A model generated the notes under the pieces. It was not told where the DNA came from. It saw only the letters and a program-made list of their open reading frames with translations, and made no database searches. The position numbers and the translations under genes were made by a program. 64,000 nucleotides of DNA from Lumbricus terrestris (lineage: Eukaryota; Annelida; Clitellata; Crassiclitellata; Lumbricidae). The stretch's first letter is position 1, and every line of letters begins with the position of its first letter. Location: NCBI GenBank assembly GCA_949752735.1, contig OX457038.1:21567655-21631654 (forward strand), given 5' to 3'. Below are positions 11,204 to 22,591 of this stretch, one piece after another.

Positions 11204-11214
11204 CTGCCATCTTG
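11204..11214. promoter_or_regulatory. YY1-like motif (GCCATCTTGG)
   Basis: GCCATCTTGG, the reverse of the animal YY1 core AAGATGGC, lies about 40 bp upstream of the possible THAP start codon. YY1 motifs are common just downstream of start sites in TATA-less metazoan promoters. Functional status is inferred. Confidence 0.3.
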
Positions 11215-11250
11215 GAAGTACAAATGTGTCGATATCGATAAACTTATCAA

Positions 11251-11319
11251 AATGCCTTATTGCGCGACAATAAATTGTTGTAAGCAACAAATTAAAGGAG
11301 CAACGCAGTCGTTTATCGG
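11251..11319 (+). CDS. Possible first exon of a THAP-domain protein
   Basis: An ATG opens a short coding block beginning MPYCATINCC and running to a QSFI-type segment, then a strong splice donor GGTGAGTAA. THAP zinc-finger proteins characteristically start M-P/V-x-x-C with the second Cys a few residues later, and exon 1 often ends near a SFxxFP segment. THAP domains are C2CH DNA-binding modules found in host regulators and in P-element-type transposases. The later Cys-x2-His and AVPTIF parts were not found in the window, although a coding-like block before a donor lies at about 11,588-11,651. It may be an orphan exon of a gene or transposon. Confidence 0.4.
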
Positions 11320-12446
11320 TGAGTAACATATTCACTGATTATTTTATTGTCTAGTGAACGTGATCGTTATTAAAATGTTAATTAATACAACTTGCGTCCA
11401 AGGACGCATACCTTCCCTTGGGCCAACTACTCATAGCGGGACCTGTATTTTGCATGTTAACTAACACAAAACTAAACCCGCTCTGTTCCTAACAATCCAC
11501 CTGCGTTATTTGTAACGTGTTGCGTTTAGGGCAAATAGATTTATTGGTAATCCTGAAGACTGCGTGCCTGTATACAAAATAATATGGTTACATCGACTTG
11601 GATAAAATAGAGCGCTGCGACCTACCAGAAGAATACCATGATGCAATGCGCTCAGTAAGTCATTAACTCGAGATCTATGCAAAACGGTCAGTTTAAAAAG
11701 TTATAAATGAGGGATAATGATATTATCCTTCATATGCAGTAAATACGAGCAAATAGAAAGTTCGAAACTGAAGAAAGCTGCGCTTTGTAAACTTATTAGG
11801 TAGGCGCTTATTAGACGCTTTGAAGTTAGATGTTGATTTGCGTTTCACACTTTGGCTTCGTTAATTTCAAACAGATCCGAATGGAAGCTCATGACATAAA
11901 AGGCGGTTGGGTCTTTTCTCCCATCGCAGACCCAATAAATGGCATGTGAAATATCCATGCATGTATGGTGTTGTTTGAGTGTGCTTGTCACAGATTGGGG
12001 AAGAGAATTTTGGTGCATTGATTTTACACACGTTGTCCGGGGTAAATAGGTAAAGGCAATTATCGAATTATGCAGGCGTCCTGGAGTGGCATAATCAAAA
12101 GTTAGAAAACCTTATCCCAAACTGTTGCATCGTCTTCACCTTTACAGAACTTTGAAGTTTTCTCGTCATACACATCTTACTTACAAATTTTCCTCAACTT
12201 AATAACTTACATCGATGTCTAATAAACATTTGTAATAATGCCTATTTATGAATTGACATTTTTGAATATGTTAATTGTGTGAACAGATTTCCATATTCAC
12301 AGCCAGAACTACTGAAACAATTGGTGCATAATATGGACACAGAAAGATTTGCAAAGAAATCGGTCGTTTGATCTGCCAAGCTGCTTCGATCGAACTGGAC
12401 CATTGGACCAAGTCAGACTTCGTCCTGGATCTGTGCCAACCGGGGT
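11320..12446. other. Non-coding stretch (possible intron)
   Basis: Downstream of the THAP-like exon. One block at 11,588-11,651 reads GYIDLDKIERCDLPEEYHD and ends at a consensus donor (TCA then GTAAGT), but no clean acceptor precedes it. Nothing else is recognisable. Confidence 0.3.
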
Positions 12447-12510
12447 TCCGGTAGCGCATTGGTTAACACCGGCATGGAGAGGGAGAGGTAACAAGTCTGA
12501 ACTCACATTG
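12447..12510 (+). repeat. tRNA-like sequence (SINE head)
   Basis: Contains GGTAGCGCATTGGTTAACAC, close to a box A, and GAGAGGTAAC followed by a degenerate box B. It aligns by eye with the tRNA-like sequence in the foldback loop (8,370-8,438, minus). Confidence 0.35.
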
Positions 12511-12652
12511 GGCGGACATGCCTTGTAGGCTGCTATTGGCGTCGTGTATTGCAGGCTGTCTGTTCTGTTAGTAGTTAAATTTGATGTTAATTAAGATTAC
12601 TGCATAACGTTTACATGTATTATTATTATTATTATTATTACATAAATTTATT

Positions 12653-12694
12653 ACGCGCGCAGGGTCACACCAAAGTGTGAATCTGAGGCGCGGA
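12653..12694 (+). repeat. Short repeat shared with 16,578-16,619
   Basis: ACGCGCGCAGGGTCACACC followed by a GTGAATCTGAGGCGCGGA block. The same 42 bp with a few differences is at 16,578-16,619, each time preceded by an AT-rich ATAAAT stretch. Confidence 0.7.
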
Positions 12695-15221
12695 TAGTTA
12701 GTCGCCAGAGGAAGATGCAGTTAAAAGTAAAGTGCAGTGTGATTGCAGGGATTACATAATTAAAGAAAAAAAGACATAGATCTTTGCTTTACAAGTTTAC
12801 ATCATCATCTTGTTAAGGTCTATTTCCATAGTGATTTTTCCTGCAACAGTTTCATACCAATCTGCCATCTAATGTTTTAATATAGACTAGCTAGTGAATT
12901 GAAGATAATGAAATTAAACAATTTATTATTTTTAAAGCTGTTCCACATTTGTGCTGCTATTATGGAATATGGAGAATAATCATCCTGTATTATTAATTCA
13001 TGACCTTAATAGTAGTTTGTGTAAGTCACACCAGCTGAGCTCTCTAATTCACTGTATTCACCTCTGATTGCAGGTTGTCATTTGGGATCAGTAAACAAAG
13101 ATCTGTGAGCTATAATTTTTACTGTGTTCCTATTTGCTGTTTTAGGTTGTCTCGTAAACCCCAAAGAAGCGACTTCAGCAAGTTGAGCACACCGTAGGCT
13201 GTCAACATCGTCTACAATTGCCGTCACAGAGAACCGCCCCGGTCAACATTGTCTACAATTGCCGTCACATAGAAGAATCACTCCTATTAAAAAAATGTTA
13301 GTCCAGGACAATGGAAAGGAAAATGGATACTGTTGTGGATTGTGCTTGAATTATATTGAGCAGTTCAGCAGATTACAGGAGGTTGAGGGTTTACGAAATG
13401 GCACTAATTTAAAAATTGCTCACATGATGTGCAAATCGGCTACAGTTCGCTTTTTACGTATAATTGTTCATTTGTTTACAAATTAGGGCAGGACCACTAG
13501 GAACATTTTTGGTGCAGTTTGAACTTCTTGCGGCTCCAATAATTATTCCTACAGTTGGGTTGCATTGCTTTAGATGTCTGAATGACCACTTGTTTGATAG
13601 TAAACCCGACAACAATCATGTTTTTAATTTAATCACGTGCATTAGCAGTTGCACCATCTGAATGCATTATCTGGTCAAGCAGAAAACTGTCCAATTAACT
13701 GGACCAATAATTAATTTGTAAACAGCTGGCACAGCTGGTTCTGTTTAAGCATCAATGAGAGATAAGTATTATTTGGTCAGCTACGCTTATAGTATTCAGT
13801 AAAAAAACCAATGTAATGTAATGTAATTAGTAATTTCTATAGAGCCGCTCACAACCAAGGCCATTCAGTAGCGCTCCAATTAGTGTGTTAAGCTTATGTA
13901 TTGCCGAGCTTAATGTGTGCAAGTGTTTCTAAGCTAGCAGAACTTGTGAAATCATTGAATGCACAGACTTTCAGGTTCTGTTACTAATATGCCAATTAGT
14001 GCAAGTGTCCTTGAAATAGGAAACGAATATTGTAATATTATGCTAGTTGCTTTTGGAATTACATTAGTTGATGTTGAGATTTGTCATTAATGTCAAGTCA
14101 TAATGTAGCGTCAAGTAATGGTGATGATTTTAGGCTTTGTCCGGTGGCATGTTTTACCTTTATGGTTGACATGCATCTTTATGTGTAGCTTGTTTGCAAT
14201 AGGTGAATTTGTCTATTGTAATATTTAAAGTTTTTGATTAGCAATTTGTTGATTCAATTATGGAGCACTTTTTTACATGCAAAGAGAGTGGTTCCAAACA
14301 ATTGTAAGCAATGTTTTGCATGTTATTTATTTCCTGTAATAAATTCACAAGTTATTGGCTAAGCCGATTCAATGTGTGTGTGTGTTGCTACATGCCTGAT
14401 AACCAGATAGCTGATATTGGAAACAGTCACCTGGGTGATCCTGACACTCATCAGCAGATTATATCCCCTACAAAGGAAAAGAACCGTGATTCGCAAGGTA
14501 TGCGGGTTAATTCCTCCCCATAAGTCCATGGATCTACATCCTGTCACCTTACACTCTGGTGCATCCCTGGTGCTGCTGAGGAGTAGTGGTGAGGACTTTG
14601 ACTTCCCCAGGGATAATCTGACTAGGAGCCCACTTTTTGATTTAGGTGCATAGTCATGTTGAGGTTTCTTGGTCTTTTTTCCAGGTGGTGTTATTGTTAA
14701 CCCCCACCCCATAGCTACGACCTTGGGTATCCTTCCAGCACCTGCCTTTTGCATTGGCCAGCTGTTTGTCAGGGTTTCCGGTGAGCCTGTCCACCCTGTC
14801 AATCACTTCAGTCAGAGGTTTTTGCCACTGTCAGCCCACTAGGCAATTTTCTGCTTAGCTGTTCACCCCCAGTCCCCCCACCCATCACTGTGAGATGCAG
14901 GTTAGGACTTTGGGGTAGGAAGAACTATAGCCGATGCTTTGCTATATTTAAGAGTACCATGACGGTAACACTTGATGTCTAAGTTTTCAGAAGGGCTTCG
15001 ATACAATGAGGCTCAATGGCTTGGCCTGGCCTTGCAGTCCATACAAATAGCCTCCATACCAAATTTCTACCATGGTGATTTGTACCCCACTTCCATAATT
15101 AGGCCAACTGCAGTCATGCAGAATTTAGCCTTTTCCGTGGTGGGCCGTTGTCTGGAATGGGCCCCACAGGAGCCACTTCTGTTTCCGGGGGCTCTTTCTG
15201 AGACATTTTTTACTGCGCCCA
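12695..15221. other. Non-coding stretch without recognisable genes
   Basis: AT-rich to 14.3 kb. Between 14,420 and 14,850 both strands are open for 78-147 codons with balanced composition, but neither product was recognised. That block could be an unfamiliar repeat-encoded fragment. Confidence 0.4.
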
Positions 15222-15445
15222 ACACTATGCTAGAGCACGGGTTGCAGGTTCGAATCCGCCTCAAGTCGCTGCTTAGGGATCTTGGGAAATTCCTTCACTC
15301 GTAATTGCTCAGCACTTTGGCGTGAAACCACAGAATAGATAAAGCGTAGTGAAACTCCAATGCAGTGTCCGCGCTGTAGGCGGGACTCGGGAGCGCCTCT
15401 GAGTAGTGAGCTTGAAGGAGCGTTATAGCAAGTACACATACAAAC
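15222..15445 (+). repeat. tRNA-derived SINE, copy 1
   Basis: Carries box B in GGTTCGAATCCGCCTCAAG and then the same body as 60,833-61,047: a GGGATCTTGGG-type block, TTCACT, AATTGCTC, GCGTGAAAC, CAGTGTCCGCGCTGTAG and a GAGCGTTATAGCAAG end. The tRNA head is degraded at the box A side. The pair defines one SINE family; fragments of a related 3' tail lie at 20,736-20,795 and 33,515-33,575. Confidence 0.75.
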
Positions 15446-15773
15446 TTATGAGCAGTCCCTCTAAGAAGCCTCATATAAATTCTGGAGTGAATGAATGCAT
15501 ATTCGGAAAATTCTCAGCGTCCACAGAAATTGTGCCAAAGAGACCAGCTGAAATATCGGTCCTATAAGCTTCTTAAATGAAGTCTGCAATGGCCAGTGGT
15601 CGATGTTTTTGGAGCCTTGCAAAAAACCTGCTGAAAAAAACACATTATAATAATAACTTCAAGTCGTAGTATGATAACTAAGCAACAACTAAGAGTTGGT
15701 CAGTTTGCAATGAATTTGGAAATGTTTAATCGAGACATCAGGATATCAAGCGCACATCTGAACACTTGTAGCT

Positions 15774-15925
15774 TTAAGATGGCGGCATGATCTAAAAATA
15801 GATCTCGGCTTCTGTCCGCCGACCACACATTTTTGTGCAGCGAGCATAGACTAAGCGCAATCCAGGTCTATTAATATCGATGGTTGTCTCAGCTTGGTTC
15901 TTTCATGAGCTGTGATTGGTTGAGC
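15774..15925 (-). repeat. Low-copy repeat, second copy
   Basis: Inverted and shortened copy of 10,863-11,178 with AGCGCAATCCAGGTCTA, ATATCGATGG and TTCTTTCATGAG next to TGTGATTGGTTG. A perfect AAGATGGCGGC, the YY1 core promoter motif, is at about 15,777. Confidence 0.5.
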
Positions 15926-16333
15926 TAAAAATAGTAAGTGTCCAAAACGATTACGAGAAAGTTCAAAAGATGTTGCAGCAAAAACCACGTGATCCCACCG
16001 GCCTGGTCACAACGGCTTAAACAAGCAGTTTTATCATTCGCGAATAAGCCGACTGCCGTTGGTAAGACACACGGCTCTGGTAAGACATAAGCCTATCTTA
16101 GGCCTAAATCTCAAAAGATGGCATATGATTATCATTATAATTTTGAAATTCGTCGTGCTGATTATAGCCGCCGAAAGCGTTCAGCTGCCGATATTAAGTA
16201 ATTATGGACAAAAGCAAATCAAAGATGTAGAACTAGGCCTACTCATATAATCATTCTCTTAACGCTCAGTGGCTATTTAACCTAAACGCCGTGGAGAGCG
16301 CTATTTAAAATTAAGGTTAGGGTTAGTTTTAGG

Positions 16334-16538
16334 CAAGGCCGTAGCTAGGGGGGTGTTTTGGGTGTTTGAACACCCCCCGAAATAGAGAATGTGAAAAATA
16401 ATATAATGCATTTACGAGCACATGATGTAAAAGCCATGAAATAAAACCATGAAAACACCCCCCGAAATGGAAAAATGGAAAAAACGGAAGGGAAATTGGT
16501 GAAACACCCCCCGAAATCAAATCCTGGCTACGGCCTTG
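16334..16538. mobile_element. hAT-like MITE (CAAGGCCGTAGC)
   Basis: A 205-bp element with inverted ends CAAGGCCGTAGCTAGG and CCTGGCTACGGCCTTG and an exact 8-bp TSD GTTTTAGG at 16,326-16,333 and 16,539-16,546. The sequence ACACCCCCCGAAAT occurs three times inside. It is non-coding and landed in a degenerate TTAGGG-like stretch. Confidence 0.9.
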
Positions 16539-16577
16539 GTTTTAGGGTTAATAAATATAAATAAATATAAATTTTTA

Positions 16578-16619
16578 ACGCGCGCAAGGTCACACCGAAA
16601 TGCGAATCTGAGGCGCGGA
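16578..16619 (+). repeat. Short repeat shared with 12,653-12,694
   Basis: The second 42-bp copy of the ACGCGCGC...GAGGCGCGGA block. Short GGTTAGGGTT runs lie on either side of this neighbourhood. Confidence 0.7.
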
Positions 16620-16792
16620 AGGGTTAGGGTTAATTAGTATTAAAATTTAAATAGGCCTTAATAAAATTATGGAAAAGATTTTAGAAATTAAAATAAAAGT
16701 TCCATAACATTTTCTATGAAAAGGATCATTATAGTTTTGCATGATCTAATTTCATATATATATATATATATATACGGGATTGGATTGGTAGT

Positions 16793-16832
16793 ATTTACGC
16801 CCCCCCTAACCAGAAATCCTGGATCCGCCTCT
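16793..16832. repeat. Orphan hAT-like end (GGATCCGCCTCTG)
   Basis: C-rich run, then AACCAGAAATCCTGGATCCGCCTCTG in two pieces, the right-hand version of the transposon-end type seen at 9,982. No left partner or TSD was found. Confidence 0.35.
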
Positions 16833-16897
16833 GGCCTGTATAATGTTTATGATCTCTACTCTAGTCTGGCGCTGCATGCTAATGCCTTGCTCGTGCC

Positions 16898-17085
16898 CAG
16901 TGGTTAAAGTGGTTTGGGTGAGCAGTGGGAACGCCAACTGTGAGCAGTGGGAACGCTGGTGAAGTTTTACTGGGAACGCCCATGTTTCAGGGGTTCCATG
17001 CAGTTGAGCAGTGGGAACGCAAGCCAAGAATTTCAAGAGCAGTGGGAACGCCGTTCCCATGCGTTCCCACCCACTTTAAACCCTG
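16898..17085. mobile_element. hAT-like MITE (CAGTGGTTAAAGTGG)
   Basis: A 188-bp element with inverted ends CAGTGGTTAAAGTGG and CCACTTTAAACCCTG and an exact 8-bp TSD CTCGTGCC at 16,890-16,897 and 17,086-17,093. The motif GCAGTGGGAACGC is repeated four times inside. It is non-coding. Confidence 0.9.
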
Positions 17086-17114
17086 CTCGTGCCTATAGTA
17101 TATACATTAGTGAG

Positions 17115-17472
17115 CATAGGCATATGAGACGGGAGTACAGAGGGGCAAATGCCCCCAAATTTTGGGCGAATGTGTTTTTTCGGGCAAACAGGTATGGGAG
17201 GATTTTTTGGGCACAGGGGTAAAACAGCTACATTTTCTGAAGATTTGTACCAAATGACTAAAAAAAGTCATCAGTTATTTCGGCTGGGAAATTATTTCGG
17301 GCTGGAAAATCGAAATGACTAAAAAAAGGTCATCAGAAAATTTGGTCGATGAAAAAATGTCGGGCGACTCGCGGTCCGCCAATAAATGTAAAGTAGCCTA
17401 TACTTTTTGGGCAAAAGTCAAATCTTTGCGCCCCCCCCACCCCCCACTGCCGAAATGTCCCCTACGCCTATG
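17115..17472. mobile_element. hAT-like MITE (CATAGGC)
   Basis: A 358-bp element with short inverted ends CATAGGC and GCCTATG and an exact 8-bp TSD TTAGTGAG at 17,107-17,114 and 17,473-17,480. It lies 21 bp from the previous MITE's TSD. It is non-coding, with G-rich and C-rich runs near the two ends. Confidence 0.85.
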
Positions 17473-18881
17473 TTAGTGAGCTCTGTACGTAGCTCTATAC
17501 TCTTAGTTCTCGCCATTTCCGCTCCCTTCATTCGACTGAACAAAGGCTGCTTTCAGTCCCTTTTGCTCGTACTTCCACTATGCCAGAGGTTCTCAAACTT
17601 TATTTTGTATTGTACCCCTACCCCTCCCCAATTAAAAAAATCGAATGATGGCGTGCCTCCAGCAAATTAAGTCAGATGAAAAATAACAAAATGCCATTGC
17701 AAAGTCGACATTGCAGCTGGAAGCTGGATTGATGACAAGGAGTCATGCTGTGAGGCAGGCGGATGCTCGAGGTAGCGCGTGTTGGCTGAATGGTGAAGAG
17801 TTCACGAAGGTCATCTATAGTCCTGGAATATTGTAAGGATTTGTAGGTTAGGGATTGGACTTAGAAGTAAATTCACTCTGGAATTTTTAATTGATGGAGG
17901 ATTGGGGTGATGCTTAATTGGGAGTTCTGGTGATGGCACTGGCCAATGAGTTTTCTGGATGAGTTAATTGCAGACGCTTCGGTTGAGTGGATTCAAGGTT
18001 GAGGGAAAAGGAATTGCAGTAGTCGAGCTTTGAGTGGACAATGGAGGTAGCAATTGAAGTAGATTGCATGAGCTGGCTATAGTATAAGTGGCATATAGGC
18101 TATAGGTTATTATAGTAACATCTTGGGAAAGGAATTCCTACCCTTCCCTACCCCGGACTTATAATTATGGTCACGTTGCTTTTTAACTAGCATACTTGTT
18201 TCTCACATGTATACATATAGACCTACCCTGCGAATATATTACCGTAATCTAGACTCTGAAATTATGTTTCCATCACATACCGTACGTAGCCTACATGGCT
18301 TTGGTAATCTATACTCTTTAGCCTTCTAAATATTCGCCCCAAAAGGACTACGTAGCCTAGACTCTATATACAGCCCCATAATTTTTCATCAATCCGTCTT
18401 CTACTTGGTGGATCATTATTTTCAATCAATCCAGGCTTTTATCCAGTTTCCAGTTTAGGCTGAAATTCGTTTAATCAATCCAGCTTCTATTTGAGCAACA
18501 AAAAATCAATCCAGCTACAAATAACAATAATTTTTCATCGATCCAGCTCAAATTTAAGCAAGGATATTTTCATCGATCCAACTTCTATTTAAATAAAAAA
18601 AATATTTTCATCCGACTTCTGTTTATCGTCAATCCAACTCGCATAAGACATGCAGTGCTAAAACCCAAGCAATGTCGAGTAATTTAGAACGGTTGAACCT
18701 TGAACGATAGATTTACCCATGACTTCACTTAAGGTTTATTCTAAGATTGTGTTCGCATGCAGTTTGTCCGCCTTTTGGTTTCTTGGCAATATGTAGGTCT
18801 ACACTTAATTGTCTTTACTTCCATCGCATTTCTTGACTATTTTAGACTCTGAAATCATGCCTCCATCACATAAGCCAAGCC

Positions 18882-19059
18882 CAGGGCTTAAAGTGTGCCT
18901 GGACGGTCATGGACGGCGTCCATGCACTTGTTTTAAAATCTGAACGCCGTCCAGCCACTTATTGGCGAGCACAGACTAGAAAGGTAAGGGGCGTCCAGGC
19001 ACTTCTTTTGGAGAGGTAAGGGTCGTCCAGGCACTTATTTTTTCACACTTTAGGCACTG
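18882..19059. mobile_element. hAT-like MITE (CAGGGCTTAAAGTG)
   Basis: A 178-bp element with inverted ends CAGGGCTTAAAGTG and CACTTTAGGCACTG and an exact 8-bp TSD GCCAAGCC at 18,874-18,881 and 19,060-19,067. CGTCCAGGCACTT is repeated inside. A diverged relative without a clear TSD is at 56,477-56,616. Confidence 0.9.
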
Positions 19060-19104
19060 GCCAAGCCTATACATGACTTCACTTAGGCATAGGTCTATGT
19101 AGCC

Positions 19105-19262
19105 TCGCCTCAGTCGCCTGACTCTCCGGATCTTGACCCTCTGCCTACGATCAATTTTCTTTTGATTGAGCGTCTGTGAATAAGCTGCATGATTTCCGCG
19201 ACTTCGTTTTTGTTGGCGCTGTAGAAGTTCTGAGTTTACGATTACAATTACGATTACGATAG
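19105..19262 (+). repeat. ATTACG-tailed repeat, copy D
   Basis: Starts with a block containing CTCTCCGGATCTTGACCCTC shared with the 56.9-kb copy. It continues through GTGAATAAGCTGCATG, GGCGCTGTAGAAGTTCTGAG and a TTACGATTACAATTACG tail. The 3' half aligns with copies A, B and C, but the 5' half is a different subfamily. Confidence 0.65.
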
Positions 19263-22079
19263 CCATCATTAGATTCTGGCGGATATTTTGTCCGCCATTT
19301 CGGTTGCCTAGCAGTGCGTCTTTACTTCCGTGAAGCTCCCTCGCATCCCTTCAACCATAGAATGCTATGTTAGACTCTTCTAATATCATATGTTTAGACG
19401 CGATAGCCTAACAGTTCTTTGCCTATAGCGAGATAGATGATACGAAGTTAGCGCTCTAGGTGAAAGGGCCTAGTCATGCTTGCGATTCAAAGATTCTAGG
19501 AAATAGGTTTATGAATATTTTTATATTTAATTATTTATGTATCAAAATAGATCTTTTCGATTTCTGATGTGGACCGAAAAAGATCTATTTTCGTATTTCT
19601 GATCTTAGGCCAATAACAATTTAAAGTTGAAGCGGTTTTCAGTAAATGTGACAACTAACATTTAAAATCGAAGGTGCGAGTAGTCTATGATTAGGCTAAC
19701 TGTAGAGACTATAAGGAACACATGATTAATTAAGAGAGGCTTTGTTTGTAAGTTAATTGATATTTTTAATTGTCCGTATTAGCGAGTGAACTAGCCTATA
19801 GGATATAGCTGTGCGTCAATGTTTTAAGCATCTCCTGAATGTCGTCATTGGTGATTCGATGAGAGAGCCCGCGAAACTTTCCCGCCAACAAAGCGAGTCG
19901 ACGGCGTCGGTGATCCTGCAAAAAACCCTCCAAAGGAAAGCAGCTGACCTTCGTAAAACGGATTCTCTGTCCAGTGTCCAATTCTTCCCTCCAGTCACAT
20001 CCAACGGTTTGAGAGAGTAACTATATAGGGCGTATACGCCATAGTTCAGTTTGAGTGTTGATAGAATTTTTCCAAGATATTTTGGGTTACCTTAGTTTTA
20101 TTAGACGTGTTGCGACGATTTTCGATGTTATGAAGCGGAGTTAAGTTCATCATTGCTAAGGATTAAGCTTTCGATTCTTAGGTTACGGTCTATAAAGTAA
20201 TGTGTGTTCTTTTGGATTAATGCTCTGCCCTTGGAGTAACCTTGGATTCTCTTCGTCGTCCATGCGCTCTCCAGTCTCCACTGCTCACAGTGCAGCTCCT
20301 ACAAGGTCGTGACATGTTGCGCTCAAGCTTGGCTCACGTCTAACGAAAATGTTGGAAATATAGAATGAACTTAACACTATTATGGGATAGCTGGTAATCG
20401 CATAATTCGCATTAGCCTATAGCAAACTTGTTTTTGATAACCTTATTCTGCTCTTTTCCTTAGTTAGGCATAAGACTGAAAGAATAAAATTGACATCGAT
20501 TTTACATTGCATGCTTTCAGAACTGTGAATGGACCTATGTAATAATCATAAAATGTTTACACATTTTCTTCATACACGAGGTTCAGATGAAGAAGTAGAT
20601 AGGAGAAAGTTGGGAAAGGTCGGCTAATTGCTCCGCCTCAGCCTTAGATATTCATCGAATAGAATAGATTGTCTCTCTACGTCTACGAGCCTTGCCATAT
20701 TCATTCATTCATTCATTCATTCAGCCTAAATATTTATATAGCACCTCTTCAAGAAAACTACTCAGAGGCGCTCCCGACCCCAGCACGGCTAAACAGAACG
20801 ACGATCTGGATCTGTCGCCAGTTAGAAGGCGATCGAAAGTTAACTGAAAAGTTATAGCGACAGCATTCTGATAGCGAGCTGATGTAGCTCATCGTTCTGG
20901 TTCTTGCATGGCCGCGCCTCCGGTAGTGGCCTGCACCCGTTTAGAGGAAATGTGGCATTCTCTTGAGTTTCAGCCGTTTTCTGACTAAGGAATGCTGTGG
21001 TCGGGCAATTAATGCGCCCTTGCCCGATTCTGTGATGTCCGCAGAGTTATTTTCAAGGAATTATGTGCTCAAGAACGATATTTTATTTTATGCAACACAT
21101 GTCAGTGATGTTTCTCGTAATAGCTAAAACCGCCTGTGCTTCCTACTTCTTTTGGAGACTTTCAGAATTGGACAATAACACTATACAACAAGACAAGACT
21201 TGACTACTTGGATTCTATATCATGCCACCGGGTCTCTTAATTTCTTTTATGTCTCCCGGGGAAGCCGTGAGTAATTTGCGCGTTTTGGACGATTTCAACA
21301 TCTACGATCTTCACATCATGGCTGTCATTTGTGCAGTGTAATCTTTACACTGCACAACGAACAACTGCGTCAATCGCGTCATCCAAGAGCTTCGCTGTAG
21401 GGCTGCGGCAATCTCGGATAACAGTAGGCCTAGGTCTAATGCTCTGGAAGCTAGTGCACCACCTATGGTCCTTCGCCGTAGCGAACGAATACGAGATGGT
21501 CCACATTCTCCACACCCGGGTTTCTTAGATAAGCATCGGAAAAGAGATTTGGATTCGAACTTGCACGATTTGAAGGAGATTCGATAGGCCTATTAGTCCC
21601 ACGAGGAAGGACTTCGATACTTTCATGTTTTGTTAACCTTCGGTAGGCCCTACGCAGGTTATAAGCTAGTAATCGGAGCGGTAAGTCACGAATAGGCTAC
21701 TACAGAATAACGAAGCAAGCAAAGCCAACTTCAAAAATAATGTTCGGCACAAAAGACAACATATGCATATAGCCTATAGGGGGACAATCTGCATGAAGCA
21801 CAAGTCTGAGAAGCGTAGGTGAATAGCAGACTAAAATAATCTGCATTGGCGATTTTCAAAGGAAATTCTTTCTTCTTTAAACCCACACGAACTCAGTGTT
21901 GATTGCACATCAGATTTCTGGACCATGACTCCTTCAATTGCTTTATATCCAACTGAGGTATGTCATCCACATTCAACATAATCATCAATGCGAATTTCAC
22001 CGTCATTTCTCGCCCTCACCTACTTGTCATGCCCCGCAACCACCCTGTTGTGCTGGATAAACGCGGTTTAGGCCTACTA
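19263..22079. other. Non-coding stretch without recognisable genes
   Basis: No convincing gene. A 69-codon ORF at 19,811-20,020 has protein-like composition but no recognised family. A short (ATTC)n run is at about 20,702-20,721, and a SINE tail fragment lies at 20,736-20,795. Confidence 0.4.
20736..20795 (-). repeat. SINE 3'-tail fragment
   Basis: On the minus strand: GGGAGCGCCTCTGAGTAG, a TTCTTGAAGAGG-type block and GTGCTATATAAATA. It matches the end of the SINE at 15.2 kb and the fragment at 33,515-33,575. Confidence 0.6.
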
Positions 22080-22082
22080 TAA

Positions 22083-22150
22083 AAACCGCGCATCACAAAA
22101 CCGCGCATCACAAAACCGCGCATCACAAAACCGCGCACGATCATAACCGC
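22083..22150. repeat. Minisatellite (AAAACCGCGCATCAC)n
   Basis: About four copies of a 15-bp unit. The same unit in inverted orientation begins the larger array at 25,740-26,155. Confidence 0.85.
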
Positions 22151-22160
22151 ACACGATATT

Positions 22161-22190
22161 CAACAGATGCGCTTGTTAGCGCATCTGTTG
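22161..22190. repeat. Perfect 12-bp hairpin
   Basis: CAACAGATGCGC and its exact complement, separated by TTGTTA, directly after the minisatellite. Function unknown. Confidence 0.8.
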
Positions 22191-22587
22191 AAGCTCGAAA
22201 ATAGCATTCGAATGGCCATGAAAACTATGTCGAAAGCTAAACAAATAGAAGAACGCATTAGCATATGCACTTCAAAGGATCCACTGCTACACGCGAGCTT
22301 ATTCGAGTTTCTGATTTGAAGGCTTATAAATTGAAGTTCGTAGCCTTAGAAATCGCCGCTAAAGCCTTGACTCCATACAGAAGGTAGTCTACGATACAAT
22401 GAAAGTAAGATGGAAACCAACCTCCCAACGTTGGGAATATTCTCGTACAACTTAACTCTGCAAGTGTAGTCATTCAACAATCGCCAGCCTCCTTAACTAC
22501 ATTTAAAAGCGGTCCGTTCGTAGTACGGTACTTTACCAGTGCATGGCTGTAGTACTTTGAAAGACAGTAATATTCATTAGAACCTTG

Positions 22588-22591
22588 TAAG
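22588..22591. repeat. TSD (left) of solo LTR
   Basis: TAAG, repeated exactly at 24,530-24,533. Confidence 0.6.

Noticed and set aside
14359..14802. 147-codon minus-strand ORF and overlapping 78-codon plus-strand ORF
   Set aside because: Neither product was recognised, and both strands being open argues against choosing one. It may be an unfamiliar repeat.
16310..16640. Interstitial telomere sequence
   Set aside because: Only a few degenerate GGTTAG/TTAGGG units around a MITE; too short to support.
19811..20020. 69-codon ORF with protein-like composition
   Set aside because: No domain, no clear splice context and antisense ORFs of similar length.
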